64,000 nucleotides of DNA from Marinoscillum sp965229915. GTDB taxonomy: Bacteria; Bacteroidota; Bacteroidia; Cytophagales; Cyclobacteriaceae. The translations under genes and the position numbers were made by a program. Below are positions 51,209 to 61,136 of the stretch, piece after piece; position 1 is the first letter of the stretch; every line of letters begins with the position of its first letter. The stretch spans positions 1,736,001-1,800,000 of the forward strand of contig NZ_CBDDJZ010000001.1 in NCBI RefSeq assembly GCF_965229915.1, read 5' to 3'. The notes below the pieces were generated by a model. The model saw only the letters and a list, made by a program, of their open reading frames with translations. It had not been told where the DNA came from and searched no databases.

Positions 51209-52810
51209 TTATTGGGCAGGCTCTATTACAAGAGTTCTTCCTTCGTCAACGGAACTTATCTTAAAAGTCAAGACATAATTGCCCCCTACAGCCACGTAGT
51301 AGTTATCCTGACCGTCTTCTTTGATGATTTGCTCATTGTCAAATGCAGAACCGGTTTTGTTGGCTCCTCCATAGGTGACCCACTCTCCATCGGGACTTTC
51401 TCTGATGACGAATGATCGGGACTCGATTAGTTCCAGCTCCCAGCTCCACGTGTAAAAATCTCCATCCATTTCTGGAGTTTTAGCAAAGTGTATGGCATCC
51501 CAGGCCCCTTCAGTGGTGCCATCCACATAGTATGCATTTCCAAACATACCATACTCCTTGGAAGACATGTCATCTGCCCCCTCTGATGGCTCTATTGTCA
51601 AGGTGCGACCATCATCTTCAGCGTTGATGGTGAAGGTCACATCATAGGTTCCCGCAGTGTTTACCCAATAATTATCCTGACCATCTTCTTTGATAATCAA
51701 TTCATCGTCAAATGCAGAGCCTACTTTAGCTGCACCTCCATAGGTGATCCAAATAGTGCCATCAGGGTCTCTAAGTACAAAAGCTCTATCTGCTATCAAC
51801 TCTACTGTCCAGGTCCAGTTGTAAAGGTTGCCATCACGCCCCGGTGTTTTGACCATATGGACCGTTTCCCATTGACCTGTAGGTTCTTCACCATCTATTT
51901 TGTAAGCATTTCCAAACCAGCCGATCTCCACAGTTGAATAGTCATTTTCGAGTGCTCCAGTTTTTTCTTTGTTTTCATCCCACTCTAGCGTGGATGCATT
52001 GAATGAAAGGGTGTAGGTAAAAAGGCCAGTCTCATGATTTGGCAAGTTGACATCTTTATAAACCAAATCATAACCATTAGCACCGGCGTCCCAGGCTGCC
52101 TGATAATCTTCTACTCCCAGGTAGTCAATCGTTGCGATTACTCCGTCATTGTATAATTCATACCCTTGATTGAATCGGATCTTATAACCGGATGCTCCAT
52201 AGAGTCCTAAATCTGTCGCTTCAAAAGTTGCACCGCTTACGTTCGCGTCTTTCAATGGTATAAAAGTACTCTCTGTCCATTGACCTGGTGTGGCATCACC
52301 GATGACATTAGCTTCTATTTTCATCATCCGAAAAGACTCCGTGTTGATGTCTACAAATAACTTGTAAAGACCCTCTTCTGAAACTGAAATGGGTTCAGCG
52401 TCGGGAACTAACGTACCATGAATGATATCTGCATCAATGTCCGTGAAATCAAGTTCCAACCCATTGGTAACTGTACCTCCTCCATCAGCTCCATATGTTG
52501 TGGATACATCTCCCTCCACATGACTAATCTCAATGGTACTGTTTGCACCGATATAAAGTAGTTTACCAAAGTAGCCATCTACACTGGCAACTCCACCACT
52601 TTTGTCTGGATTGAGTACTGCCAGGCTCATTTTGGCAGAGGGCTCAAGGGCCGTCTCAGCTACGGTATTGGTGCCAAACACATAGACTCCATCTATAGCT
52701 GGGATCAGCTCTTCTGGTTCGGTGGGCTCATCCTCTCCACACGACATCATCAGGGATGTTGCCAGCATGGATACTAGCAGCAACCCTTTGGTTATGTAAT
52801 TCATTTTCAT
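51209..52810 (-). CDS. SusE/SusF-like outer-membrane lipoprotein
   Basis: 533 residues with lipobox MMSC (Cys24) followed by an acidic Glu-rich linker, a signature of surface-exposed Bacteroidota lipoproteins. Residues about 285-400 and 410-533 are tandem copies of the same ~120-residue unit: WFGNAYKIDG / MFGNAYYVDG, TWTVELIADRAFVLRD / SWELELIESRSFVIRE, and ELIIKEDGQDNYWV / EQIIKEDGQDNYYV, each ending in RTL-IEP. Such SusE/F repeats bind glycan at the cell surface without hydrolysing it. Position after SusC/SusD and a glycoside hydrolase supports that role. Ligand: presumably the same alpha-glucan (inference). Confidence 0.8.
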   Translation of the reverse strand: MKMNYITKGLLLVSMLATSLMMSCGEDEPTEPEELIPAIDGVYVFGTNTVAETALEPSAKMSLAVLNPDKSGGVASVDGYFGKLLYIGANSTIEISHVEGDVSTTYGADGGGTVTNGLELDFTDIDADIIHGTLVPDAEPISVSEEGLYKLFVDINTESFRMMKIEANVIGDATPGQWTESTFIPLKDANVSGATFEATDLGLYGASGYKIRFNQGYELYNDGVIATIDYLGVEDYQAAWDAGANGYDLVYKDVNLPNHETGLFTYTLSFNASTLEWDENKEKTGALENDYSTVEIGWFGNAYKIDGEEPTGQWETVHMVKTPGRDGNLYNWTWTVELIADRAFVLRDPDGTIWITYGGAAKVGSAFDDELIIKEDGQDNYWVNTAGTYDVTFTINAEDDGRTLTIEPSEGADDMSSKEYGMFGNAYYVDGTTEGAWDAIHFAKTPEMDGDFYTWSWELELIESRSFVIRESPDGEWVTYGGANKTGSAFDNEQIIKEDGQDNYYVAVGGNYVLTFKISSVDEGRTLVIEPAQ

Positions 52811-52839
52811 AGTATTAGGATTATAATTGCGATTGATAT

Positions 52840-54057
52840 TTAAAGTTTTTCAAGTATTGCAGACGCTTCTTCTGGCCTCAATTCATTGAGATGAGTAAAT
52901 ACCTCATCCAGTAATTGCTGCACTTCTGTATTGTCTCGGTATTCTTTCCTTTTCAAGTAATACTGGCAGACCAAATCCAACTCAGACTTACTGTAGCTCA
53001 CTCCAGAAAACTCCTGAAGGATTTCTAAAAACTGGTATTGAAATTCATCAGTCGGTTCGATCATTGTTCCTTCTCCAAAGTCGTTCCAAGTGACGAGTTG
53101 TATAGTTCCCAAACTGAACTCCGCTGCTTTGGCGAGCTGATCCGAAAAGGTTGCTCCTCCTCGATGACTGAGATAGCCATATCCCTCTCCCCAGCCTCCT
53201 TCCTGATAATAGTCATCAAATCCTGGACATGCAGAACCTATGATGTGACCATCATAGGTAGAATAGAAATTGGTGAGATCGCGCATGTCAGCATTGAAAT
53301 CTACCCACGAAAACTCTCCGATTCCATTGTCTCCTACATAGTAGTCGTGTCCCCAAAGTGGCATGAAATCAGGTTTTGATTCCAGCACTGAAAAGATCTC
53401 GGTCCAATCATCAGCTTTGCGGAATAATCTTGGACCGAAAGTGAGCAGTAATGGATTTTCCTCTTGTTTGATGTATTGCTCCCGACTAAAGTAATTTTCC
53501 TCCAAAAAAGTAAGATCCGCCTGTGCCGCTTCGATTTCGGTGATTCCTTTTCTAGTAGCTACAGCTTCAGCGGTGTATTCCTCATAAACAACTCCGAAAC
53601 TCAACCCAATGGTATCAAGCCTGGTCACAAGTGCCTCTGTGTTCTCAAAATTTCGGTAATAATCAAGAGTTTTGTGTGTTCCATACCAATCGATCAGCAC
53701 CCCATCAATACCTGCGTACTTCATGAGCAGTAAATGATACTCCACCAGATCAGGATCCGCTGAATCATAAGGTCCAATGAGCGGATAGTAGTGTGCTGCA
53801 ATGTCCCTTTTGCCCTGGCCGTCAATGTTATCTGGATTGCTATTGGCCATGCGCCAGTGACTACCCCAGTATCCAGAAAAGTCTTTGGACTCAAACCACG
53901 GCATATAATGCATGTATAACCTGGTGGCATTAGACTTCTCCACCATCACAGGTATGTAAGACTGACCATCATCAAGTGCTGGATCAGACTCCTTACAGCC
54001 GCCCAAACCAAGAGAGATGAACATAGCTATCCCTACGATCCAGTTGATCAAATCCAT
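52840..54057 (-). CDS. GH71/GH99-like lipoprotein glycoside hydrolase
   Basis: 405 residues from the ATG at 54057, which gives a lipobox LGGC (Cys21); the frame reaches 54078. The catalytic barrel shows HYMPWFESKDFSGYWGSHWR, GIDGVLIDWYG, and the family motif VTWNDFGEGTMIEPT with the probable catalytic acids. These belong to the related families GH71 (alpha-1,3-glucanase) and GH99 (endo-alpha-mannosidase); the presence of a GH87-like enzyme in the same locus favours alpha-1,3-glucan. Surface or periplasmic, acting before or after import. In line with SusC, SusD and SusE on the minus strand. Confidence 0.78.
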   Translation of the reverse strand: MDLINWIVGIAMFISLGLGGCKESDPALDDGQSYIPVMVEKSNATRLYMHYMPWFESKDFSGYWGSHWRMANSNPDNIDGQGKRDIAAHYYPLIGPYDSADPDLVEYHLLLMKYAGIDGVLIDWYGTHKTLDYYRNFENTEALVTRLDTIGLSFGVVYEEYTAEAVATRKGITEIEAAQADLTFLEENYFSREQYIKQEENPLLLTFGPRLFRKADDWTEIFSVLESKPDFMPLWGHDYYVGDNGIGEFSWVDFNADMRDLTNFYSTYDGHIIGSACPGFDDYYQEGGWGEGYGYLSHRGGATFSDQLAKAAEFSLGTIQLVTWNDFGEGTMIEPTDEFQYQFLEILQEFSGVSYSKSELDLVCQYYLKRKEYRDNTEVQQLLDEVFTHLNELRPEEASAILEKL

Positions 54058-54099
54058 ATTTTTTACCTTCAAAATCACTTCTTTACACTTCTTTTTTTA

Positions 54100-55658
54100 T
54101 TATTCGTAGCCTGTACTTGGCGTCATATTGGGATTGTTATCGATTTCCTGAATTGGCACAGGATAGTAATAGTCTTTGTCATCGTATATGATCATCCCCT
54201 GGGTTACTCTGAAGTCATTGTACTTCATGACTTCCTCCTCTACGATGCCCCAGCGGACGATATCATACCAGCGATGACCCTCAGCAAATAATTCTCTAAA
54301 TCGCTCCTCCCTAATGGAATCCCTCAACTGAATGCCAGCGAGATTATAATCCACAGAAGGCTCAGCAGTTTCCGGATCATACCCATAGGCACGCCGGCGA
54401 ACTTTATTCATAAATTCTGATGCAATGCATCATTTCCGGTAGTGTTGAGCACCTCGGCATACATGAGGTACACATCCGAAAGCCGCATGTTGATATAGTT
54501 GATGCCACTGTTTCTGTTGGTAGAGTACACAGAATAATCCTCCGGCACATACTTTCTAAAACTATGGCCGGTATAGTTAAACTCACTTTCGCCTACAGGC
54601 ATCATTACACCATCCACATTAGCGGCAGAGTCCTCCGGAGCATAGGTGGCGATCTTAAGCCTGGGGTCACTACCAAAACGAAATATATTCACTCCATGTG
54701 GGGTACAATTACTCCAGCCTCTTCCGGGAGGTGCAAGAGTCAGCGCAATCCCTGATCCAAGGCCATTCTCCCAGATATTTTGAGTCATGTCTATGGAGTA
54801 GTTTAACTCAAATATGGTCTCATCACTAAACTCCAATTTGCCTTGAAACATATCATCGCATTCTTCAAAAGTGAGAAGTGAGAAAATGCCTGAGTTAATC
54901 ACTTCCTCAAAGTACGACCGTGCCTGACCATACTCTTCCATGTAGAGATAAACCTTGCCCAAATAACCCTTGGCAGCATAATTCGTTACCCTGGCGATGT
55001 TGTCATCATTCCAGGTGGGAGGCAGTAGCTCCTCTGCTAGTTTTAAGTCTTTGATGATTTGAGTATATACTTGGCCAACACTGGCACGAGGCTTCATCAT
55101 CTCATCCCTTGAGGTAGCTACTTTAAGATGCAGCGGCACAGATAATTTGCTACTATCCTGAGCATACCCCGCTTCTCCCCATAATCTCACCATGTGGAAA
55201 TATGCAAACCCTCTGAGGAAGTATGCCTGCCCAAGTATCAAATCCAATTCTTCTCTCTGGGCTTCATTTGGGCTGTATTTATCTATGTATGTTGGTGCAT
55301 TTTCAATCAAATCATTGGCACGAGCAACTACTCGATACCAACCTCTCCAGGCCAGGTACATGTTGCCATCTCCTGAAGTCACTTCATTTCTACACTGTGC
55401 ATTCCAATAGTCAGAGGTATGTGGCAATGCCAACAGTGTTTGGATGTAAAATGCCTGTCCGAAGAGATCCAAACTTTTAGTAGCTGAGTAAACAGAATTC
55501 AAAGAATAATGGAAATTATCTACGTTCGTATAGAAGCTTTCAGCTACGATCTCATTAGGATTTGAGAGGGTTAAAAACTCATCCTCACAAGCCACTATTC
55601 CAAGTAGTAGTAATCCAAAGGTCAATATGTTTTTCAATTGCTTCATTTTCATCAACAT
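54100..55658 (-). pseudogene. SusD/RagB-family lipoprotein, split by a frameshift
   Basis: Two adjacent reading frames together make one SusD. The first (54408-55658, 416 residues) has lipobox VAC (Cys24), the SusD helical pattern (AYFLRGFAYFHMVRLWGEAGY) and ends in the family motif NMRLSDVYLMYAEVLNTTGNDA followed by four residues and a stop. The second (54100-54411, 103 residues) begins MNKVRRRAYG and holds the usual C-terminus (REERFRELFAEGHRWYDIVRWG). One missing base around 54422-54432 would restore the standard ALxSEFMNKVRRR joint at the canonical length. Joined length ~519 fits SusD. Whether this is a real mutation, assembly error or recoding cannot be told here. SusD is the surface glycan-binding partner of SusC. 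Confidence 0.88.
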
Positions 55659-58600
55659 TTAGAACTGCACCTCCAAACCACCTCCAAATGTCCTCGTATG
55701 AGGATACAATCCATGATCTACACCTCTGCCTACATTAGACCCAGCTATTTCAGGGTCCATTCCAGAGTAATTCGTCAATGTCAACAGGTTATTGGCATTG
55801 ATATAAAGTCGGATTTTACCCACCCTCATTCTGCTCAAAAGATTCTGCGGTACATTAAATCCGATCTGTGCGTTTCTCAACTTCAGATAGGAGCCATCCT
55901 CTATGAAGTAGCTGGATGGTCTACTGAAATTACCATTAGGGTCACTGGCTATATTTCTTGGATGCTCTGTATGCTTTTCAGGAGTCCAGGCTTCATAGAT
56001 ATCAGTGGTGGTATTATTGTCTCCAAAAAAATTCCTTGAGTAAGCTTTGTTGGCATTGAATACTTCTACTCCCTGAATTCCTTGAAACTGTAATAGGACA
56101 TCAACCAATTGATCATAGGATATGTTGATGTTGAATCCATACATCAATTTGGGCCATGGGTTCCCAATAAACGTACGGTCATGCTCCCAGGTGACCTGGC
56201 CATCCGGTACTCCTTCCGGACCACTGATATCCTTGTACATAAAGTCTCCCGGACCTGTACCCCCTTCCTGATAAGTTCCGTCTGGAGCCCAACTATTAAT
56301 TGCATAGACGTCATTTTCAGAATTCAGCATCTGCTGAACGATAAATCCATAAAAGCTAGAAACAGGCATACCAGCTTCCGTGCGGGTCATTCCTCCAATC
56401 TGTCCTCCTCCACTACCCGCAGTGATATACTCATCTCCAAAAAGACTCAGCACTTCGTTTTTCATAAAAGAGCCATTGCTGTTGAGAGTGACATTGAACT
56501 TACCAAAATTATCGCGGTAAATAATCTCCAGATCCAGTCCTGTATTTCTCATGGTTCCAACATTTAACTCTGGGTTTATTGGATTGAAATTATGCACGGC
56601 CAGTCCTACAGATGCCGGCACTGGCACTGGATAAAGCAAATCTTTCGTATCCTTAATATAGTAGTCAGCTGTAAGGGTCAATCGATCGTCCAGAAGACCT
56701 ACATCTAACCCAATGTTATGCATGTTGACTTCTTCCCATTTCACATCACCATTGGGAAACTTGCTAATGAAATAGCCCGGAACTTTGTTAGTCCCACTTC
56801 GGTCAAAAGCATAAGTGCTAAACTGTGAAGAATAGGTCTTTGACCAGATATACCCAGGGATCTTGTCAGAACCCAATTTGCCGGTACTCGCTCTTAATTT
56901 CAGGTTGGATACAAAGCTCACTGTTTTCATAAAGCTCTCCTCTGAGATTCTCCAACCTATAGAATAGCTGGGAAATATACCCCATACATTGTTGGGACCA
57001 AATTGAGGAGAAGAGGCATCTCTCCTTATGTTTGCTTCTAGCAAATAGCGCTCATCATAGTTGTAATTGATGCGTCCAAACTGAGATAGGATACGCGACT
57101 GTCTCAAGGTATATCTGTCTGCAATATTGGCATTGGGCCCCATCACATTGAAACTCCAGGCAACATCTAGAGGTGATCCTGAGGCTGTCACTGGAAAACC
57201 GCTACCTTCATATTGCTGAGCTTCATATCCACCCATCATCGTGAGGTTATGCTTACCAAATGTTTGGCTATATGTAGCGACTATGTTCCCAATGATGGTC
57301 TCATCATTTCCATCCACATAAGTGAGCCGACCGATAGGGTCTGCAAAAGCTCCATAGTTAAATGCTTCTTTAAAGGACTTACCTTGAAAGGCAAGATAGT
57401 TGTACCCTATTTGTCCGCGGATTGTTAAAACATCTAGAGGGGTTAGGCTTAAATAGACACTTCCATCTAATCGATTGTAAATTCTTTTTTCGTGCTGCTG
57501 GTACTGAGTGGCCACCGGATTTGGGCCTTGAAAATAGGCAGGTGCCATTCCCCAACCACCATAAGGGTTCGACTCGTCGTATATGGGCATAATAGGAATG
57601 GACCTATATGGAATAGCTCCGTTATAATCCTCATTGAAGTTATCAATGGGGTTTTCTGTCACTCTAGAAAGTAAAACTCGCTCACCAATAGTCAGCCATC
57701 TTGCCAGGTCAATATCTGAATTGAAACGCATACTGAATCGCTCAAACTGATTATCAATCAGTATTCCTTCTTCATCATCATATCCAAAAGACAGATAGTA
57801 GTTGGTGTTGTCAGTGGCTTTAGCAACAGAAAGATCATGATAATGAGAAAACCCCGATCCATTATAGTAAGCATCAATCCAATCAGTGTCGTATTCCCAA
57901 TTGTCCCAGGCTGGCTCTGGATTTTGGCCAGCATTTAACCGAGACTGTTTCTTGTAGTTCACAAAATCTTCGCTACCCAATAGCTCAGGCAATCTGATGG
58001 GATTTACTTTGGCGAAAGAGCTCTTATAGCTAATTTGTGTCTTGCCTTCTTTACCTCTCTTAGTTGTTACCAAAATGACCCCATGAGCAGCTGCGGCTCC
58101 ATAGATGGCTGAACTGGCTGCATCCTTCAATATCTCTATTGACTCTACATCATCCAGGTTAAAGTGATTTCCCGGTGCCATACGTACCCCGTCTATGATC
58201 CATAGGGGATCAGTATTGTTAATAGACCCAACACCACGAATGTGTATGGTGGGACTAGCACCAGGAGCACCTCCACCTTTACTGACAAACACCCCAGAGC
58301 TCATACCCTGCAGAGCCTGATCCAGCCGAATCACAGGTCGATTTTCCAGATTATCCACTTTGACGGAAGAGACCGATCCAGTGAGATTGGATCTTTTTTG
58401 CTGACCATACCCAACTACGACCACTTCATCCAGAGAAGAGATATCTGTTTTCAACACCACGCTTATTTCTGTCTGATCAACCACCAGTACCTCCTGGCTT
58501 TTATAACCTACAAAGGACACTATAAGCATGGCAGGAAATGCTTCTTCAGGCAAATCCAATTTGAAACTGCCATCAATATTGGTAATTGTACCTTCTCCAG

Positions 58601-59117
58601 ACCCCTTCACAATGACCGTAGCCCCTGGCAAACCTTCACCTGTTTCATCTTTCACTGTGCCCACAAGTCTACGCGGACCATGTGCTGTGAGTTTATTAGT
58701 AGATGTCAGAGAAAAAGAGGAACCTTCCAATTGCTCGGTTGGCTCCTCCAAGTTGTTGCCCTGATCTGCTGAGTCTTTCGATTGTTTGACGATGATATAA
58801 GTAGTCTCATTCAGCTGCTCAAAAGTTAACTGATGAGGTTCTAATAAGCTGGTCAGAAAATCGTGGAGTTCACCTTTCTTTTTCGGGATTTCCAGGTCGG
58901 AATTAATCTCAAGGTCTTTCAGCAAGTCATCATCGTAGTTAAAAAACACATTGAAGTTCTTCTCTAATTCGAATAATAGCTCTTTAAAAGTGTCTGCCGT
59001 TGTATCGCCTATAGTTAGTTCAGTTCGCAAGTTGGTTTTGGCATGACCATATCCAAATGAACTGACCATAATAGCCATCACTAAGAGACGAAAGGTTAGG
59101 TTCATTAATCGATTCAT
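55659..59117 (-). CDS. SusC/RagA-family TonB-dependent receptor with STN signalling domain
   Basis: 1152 residues. Signal peptide, then a secretin/TonB short N-terminal (STN) domain (about 40-115, KELLFELEKNFNVFFNYDDDLL), which marks receptors that signal to a FecR anti-sigma factor. Next a carboxypeptidase-regulatory-like domain (LVGTVKDETGEGLPGATV), the SusC hallmark DEVVVVGYGQQKRSNLTGSVS, the plug (RLDQALQGM, TIHIRGVGSINNTDPLWIIDGVR) and a 22-strand barrel ending in GGLEVQF. It imports oligosaccharides with SusD. The start overlaps the FecR stop as ATGA, and the stop abuts the susD start with no gap. Confidence 0.95.
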   Translation of the reverse strand: MNRLMNLTFRLLVMAIMVSSFGYGHAKTNLRTELTIGDTTADTFKELLFELEKNFNVFFNYDDDLLKDLEINSDLEIPKKKGELHDFLTSLLEPHQLTFEQLNETTYIIVKQSKDSADQGNNLEEPTEQLEGSSFSLTSTNKLTAHGPRRLVGTVKDETGEGLPGATVIVKGSGEGTITNIDGSFKLDLPEEAFPAMLIVSFVGYKSQEVLVVDQTEISVVLKTDISSLDEVVVVGYGQQKRSNLTGSVSSVKVDNLENRPVIRLDQALQGMSSGVFVSKGGGAPGASPTIHIRGVGSINNTDPLWIIDGVRMAPGNHFNLDDVESIEILKDAASSAIYGAAAAHGVILVTTKRGKEGKTQISYKSSFAKVNPIRLPELLGSEDFVNYKKQSRLNAGQNPEPAWDNWEYDTDWIDAYYNGSGFSHYHDLSVAKATDNTNYYLSFGYDDEEGILIDNQFERFSMRFNSDIDLARWLTIGERVLLSRVTENPIDNFNEDYNGAIPYRSIPIMPIYDESNPYGGWGMAPAYFQGPNPVATQYQQHEKRIYNRLDGSVYLSLTPLDVLTIRGQIGYNYLAFQGKSFKEAFNYGAFADPIGRLTYVDGNDETIIGNIVATYSQTFGKHNLTMMGGYEAQQYEGSGFPVTASGSPLDVAWSFNVMGPNANIADRYTLRQSRILSQFGRINYNYDERYLLEANIRRDASSPQFGPNNVWGIFPSYSIGWRISEESFMKTVSFVSNLKLRASTGKLGSDKIPGYIWSKTYSSQFSTYAFDRSGTNKVPGYFISKFPNGDVKWEEVNMHNIGLDVGLLDDRLTLTADYYIKDTKDLLYPVPVPASVGLAVHNFNPINPELNVGTMRNTGLDLEIIYRDNFGKFNVTLNSNGSFMKNEVLSLFGDEYITAGSGGGQIGGMTRTEAGMPVSSFYGFIVQQMLNSENDVYAINSWAPDGTYQEGGTGPGDFMYKDISGPEGVPDGQVTWEHDRTFIGNPWPKLMYGFNINISYDQLVDVLLQFQGIQGVEVFNANKAYSRNFFGDNNTTTDIYEAWTPEKHTEHPRNIASDPNGNFSRPSSYFIEDGSYLKLRNAQIGFNVPQNLLSRMRVGKIRLYINANNLLTLTNYSGMDPEIAGSNVGRGVDHGLYPHTRTFGGGLEVQF

Positions 59118-60148
59118 TTAGTAGCTGGTTTGATAATTACTGTTTGCCCTTTTCTTTCTACCTGTAATGAGAACGTCTTTTCTATAGTAGTAAGAAGCAG
59201 GTCAATATTATCGGCTGGTACCGTACCGGTAAAGAAGTAATCGCTGCTGGCTCCATGAGTGAAAAAGACATCAATATTATAGTTGGCCTTGAGAAGTTCA
59301 CTGATCTCTTCCAGCGAATTCCTACGGAAAATAAGTAAGTTGTCCTTCCAGGAAGAGATCTCAGCGGTGTCTATGGTCTCATGTTTTGGAGCCTCACCTG
59401 GAGCCTCATATGTAACCCGATCACCGGGGACCATATCCACCACCACATTGGTCAACTGATTGTTCAGGGCCACCTTTCCAGAAGCCAACTCCACCTGACT
59501 CTTTTTTCCACGGGTATAAACATTGAATTCTGTCCCCAGTACGTTCACATCCACCTTATTGGCATGAACGATGAATTTTTGATCTGAAGATGTATGGGTT
59601 ACGCTAAAGAAAGCCTCACCATCCAGCCACACCTCTCTTGCGCCACTCTCTTCAAATTCGGCCACATAAAGCTTCGAATTGGCATTTAGAATCACTACAG
59701 ACCCATCCTCAAGAGTGACTTCTTTTGTTTGACCAAAATCAGTGGTGTAGGCAAGTTGTTCGGATCGTTTAAACTCAACTATGGAATAAATCGCCATACA
59801 CATGGCTAGCAATAGTGAGGCTGCAACGGCCAATTTTAAAGTTACCTTGGTTCTAGATTTGGTATAGCTGTCCACAGGCAAAAAGCGAACAGGCACCTCA
59901 GGTTCATCGCCATCGATTCGTTGATTGATGATATGAAACATAGACAGTTCATCTTCATCACTCAATGTGTAATTAGGAAAGTTAAGATTTTCAAGTATCC
60001 TCTTCGCTTCTTTAACCTCTTCGAGTTTTTCAGGATGATCGGCGAGCCAGCTATTCCAAAATGCCTCAGACCCACGTACTCCCATCACCCATTCTCTGAA
60101 GTCCTTATCCAGAACAAAATCTTCTACCGTGTACTTATTGTAATCCAT
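59114..60148 (-). CDS. FecR-family anti-sigma factor
   Basis: 344 residues. Cytoplasmic N-terminus (about 1-98) that would hold the sigma factor, one transmembrane helix (about 103-122, LKLAVAASLLLAMCMAIYSI), then the periplasmic FecR domain (YTTDFGQTKEVTLEDGSVVILNANSKLYV ... GEAFFSVTHTSSDQKFIVHANKVDVNVLGTEFNVY) and a C-terminal DUF4974-type domain (ISELLKANYNIDVFF). It should receive the substrate signal from the SusC STN domain and release the ECF sigma factor. It is coupled by 4-nt overlap to susC. Confidence 0.95.
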   Translation of the reverse strand: MDYNKYTVEDFVLDKDFREWVMGVRGSEAFWNSWLADHPEKLEEVKEAKRILENLNFPNYTLSDEDELSMFHIINQRIDGDEPEVPVRFLPVDSYTKSRTKVTLKLAVAASLLLAMCMAIYSIVEFKRSEQLAYTTDFGQTKEVTLEDGSVVILNANSKLYVAEFEESGAREVWLDGEAFFSVTHTSSDQKFIVHANKVDVNVLGTEFNVYTRGKKSQVELASGKVALNNQLTNVVVDMVPGDRVTYEAPGEAPKHETIDTAEISSWKDNLLIFRRNSLEEISELLKANYNIDVFFTHGASSDYFFTGTVPADNIDLLLTTIEKTFSLQVERKGQTVIIKPATK

Positions 60149-60282
60149 TCTTTTCCTTTTCTGACCAGAGAAAGAAAGAACCGTTCACTTTTTCTACGAC
60201 CGAAGCGAAGAATATTTCAATAATTACATTTTTTCAAAACTAATACACTGAATATTATGAATACATACAATATACTATTTTT

Positions 60283-60948
60283 CTATTGCGATATTTCCAT
60301 AATATCAGCACTCACTTCAAGAGCAGAGGCTATCAGAATCGGGGATAAGTAGAAGAAATTCGATTTGGATAGCGACTTCCTTAAGGTCTCTACACCTCTC
60401 CACGCCAGGTTATAGACCGTCTTCACATTAACATTCATTATGGAAGCGGCTTGTTCGTAAGTAAGGTTTTCGTAATAGATGTGGTAAAGTGTTTCTTTTT
60501 GACGAACTGGCAATTTGCCTATAGCCTCGCTCAACTTGAAGGCGATCTCTTTTTCTGAAACATGTGATCTTGCCATAAATTGCTCCAGGGACTTTTTACC
60601 TATCAATCTGGAAAGCTTAATTTTTTCAGAAGAAGTAGATTCCCACCTTTTCTGATCAGATTGCGACTTGGAAATCCTGCGTCGAAGCGAACGCATTAAA
60701 TAAAATTTAATATTGTCTGTATCACCTAAGCGATCCTTATGCGACCAGATATCGACAAATAAATCTTGAATGCATTCCTTTACGGTAAACGAATCTTCAA
60801 TGAATGTCATTCCGTAGCTGTAAAGACCTTTTACATGCAGGTGGTAAATCCTCTCAAAGGCATCACGATCACCAGAGCGAAACTGCTTCCAAAGTTCCGT
60901 ATCAGAAAGCTGATCAATTGAAAAATGATGTAGGGATCTACTGTTCAA
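60283..60948 (-). CDS. ECF-type sigma factor of the polysaccharide-utilisation locus
   Basis: 221 residues. The frame starts at a TTG (60948): the nearest upstream stop is TAG a few codons back, and the next ATG (MTFIEDS) would delete region 2.1, so a TTG start is required. Region 2: LWKQFRSGDRDAFERIYHLHVKGLYSYG, region 2.4 near DRLGDTDNIKFYLMRSLRRRISK; region 4: LPVRQKETLYHIYYENLTYEQAASIMNVNVKTVYNLAWRGVETLRK. With the FecR protein 135 bp downstream it forms the regulator that switches on the Sus operon. Confidence 0.9.
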   Translation of the reverse strand: MNSRSLHHFSIDQLSDTELWKQFRSGDRDAFERIYHLHVKGLYSYGMTFIEDSFTVKECIQDLFVDIWSHKDRLGDTDNIKFYLMRSLRRRISKSQSDQKRWESTSSEKIKLSRLIGKKSLEQFMARSHVSEKEIAFKLSEAIGKLPVRQKETLYHIYYENLTYEQAASIMNVNVKTVYNLAWRGVETLRKSLSKSNFFYLSPILIASALEVSADIMEISQ

Positions 60949-61136
60949 AATATTGTAAATTTCTGGTGCCTAGTTCGTCCTCATTTCAATAATTAACATA
61001 AAAATGAGCCACTAAAAATCAATTTTAAATTTACTGTAAAATTTCTCGCATTTGCAAACACCTTATTTTCAGCGCTTAAACGCAACTTTTTTCCTTGATT
61101 AATGATTACTTTAGAGAAATAACAACCCAAAAATTG

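Noticed and set aside
54408..54432. Programmed frameshift in susD
   Set aside because: There is no slippery heptamer or downstream structure that I can see; a simple base loss or assembly error explains it better.
58242..58772. 176-residue ORF opposite susC
   Set aside because: Overlaps the conserved plug and regulatory-like domain of SusC; not a plausible gene.
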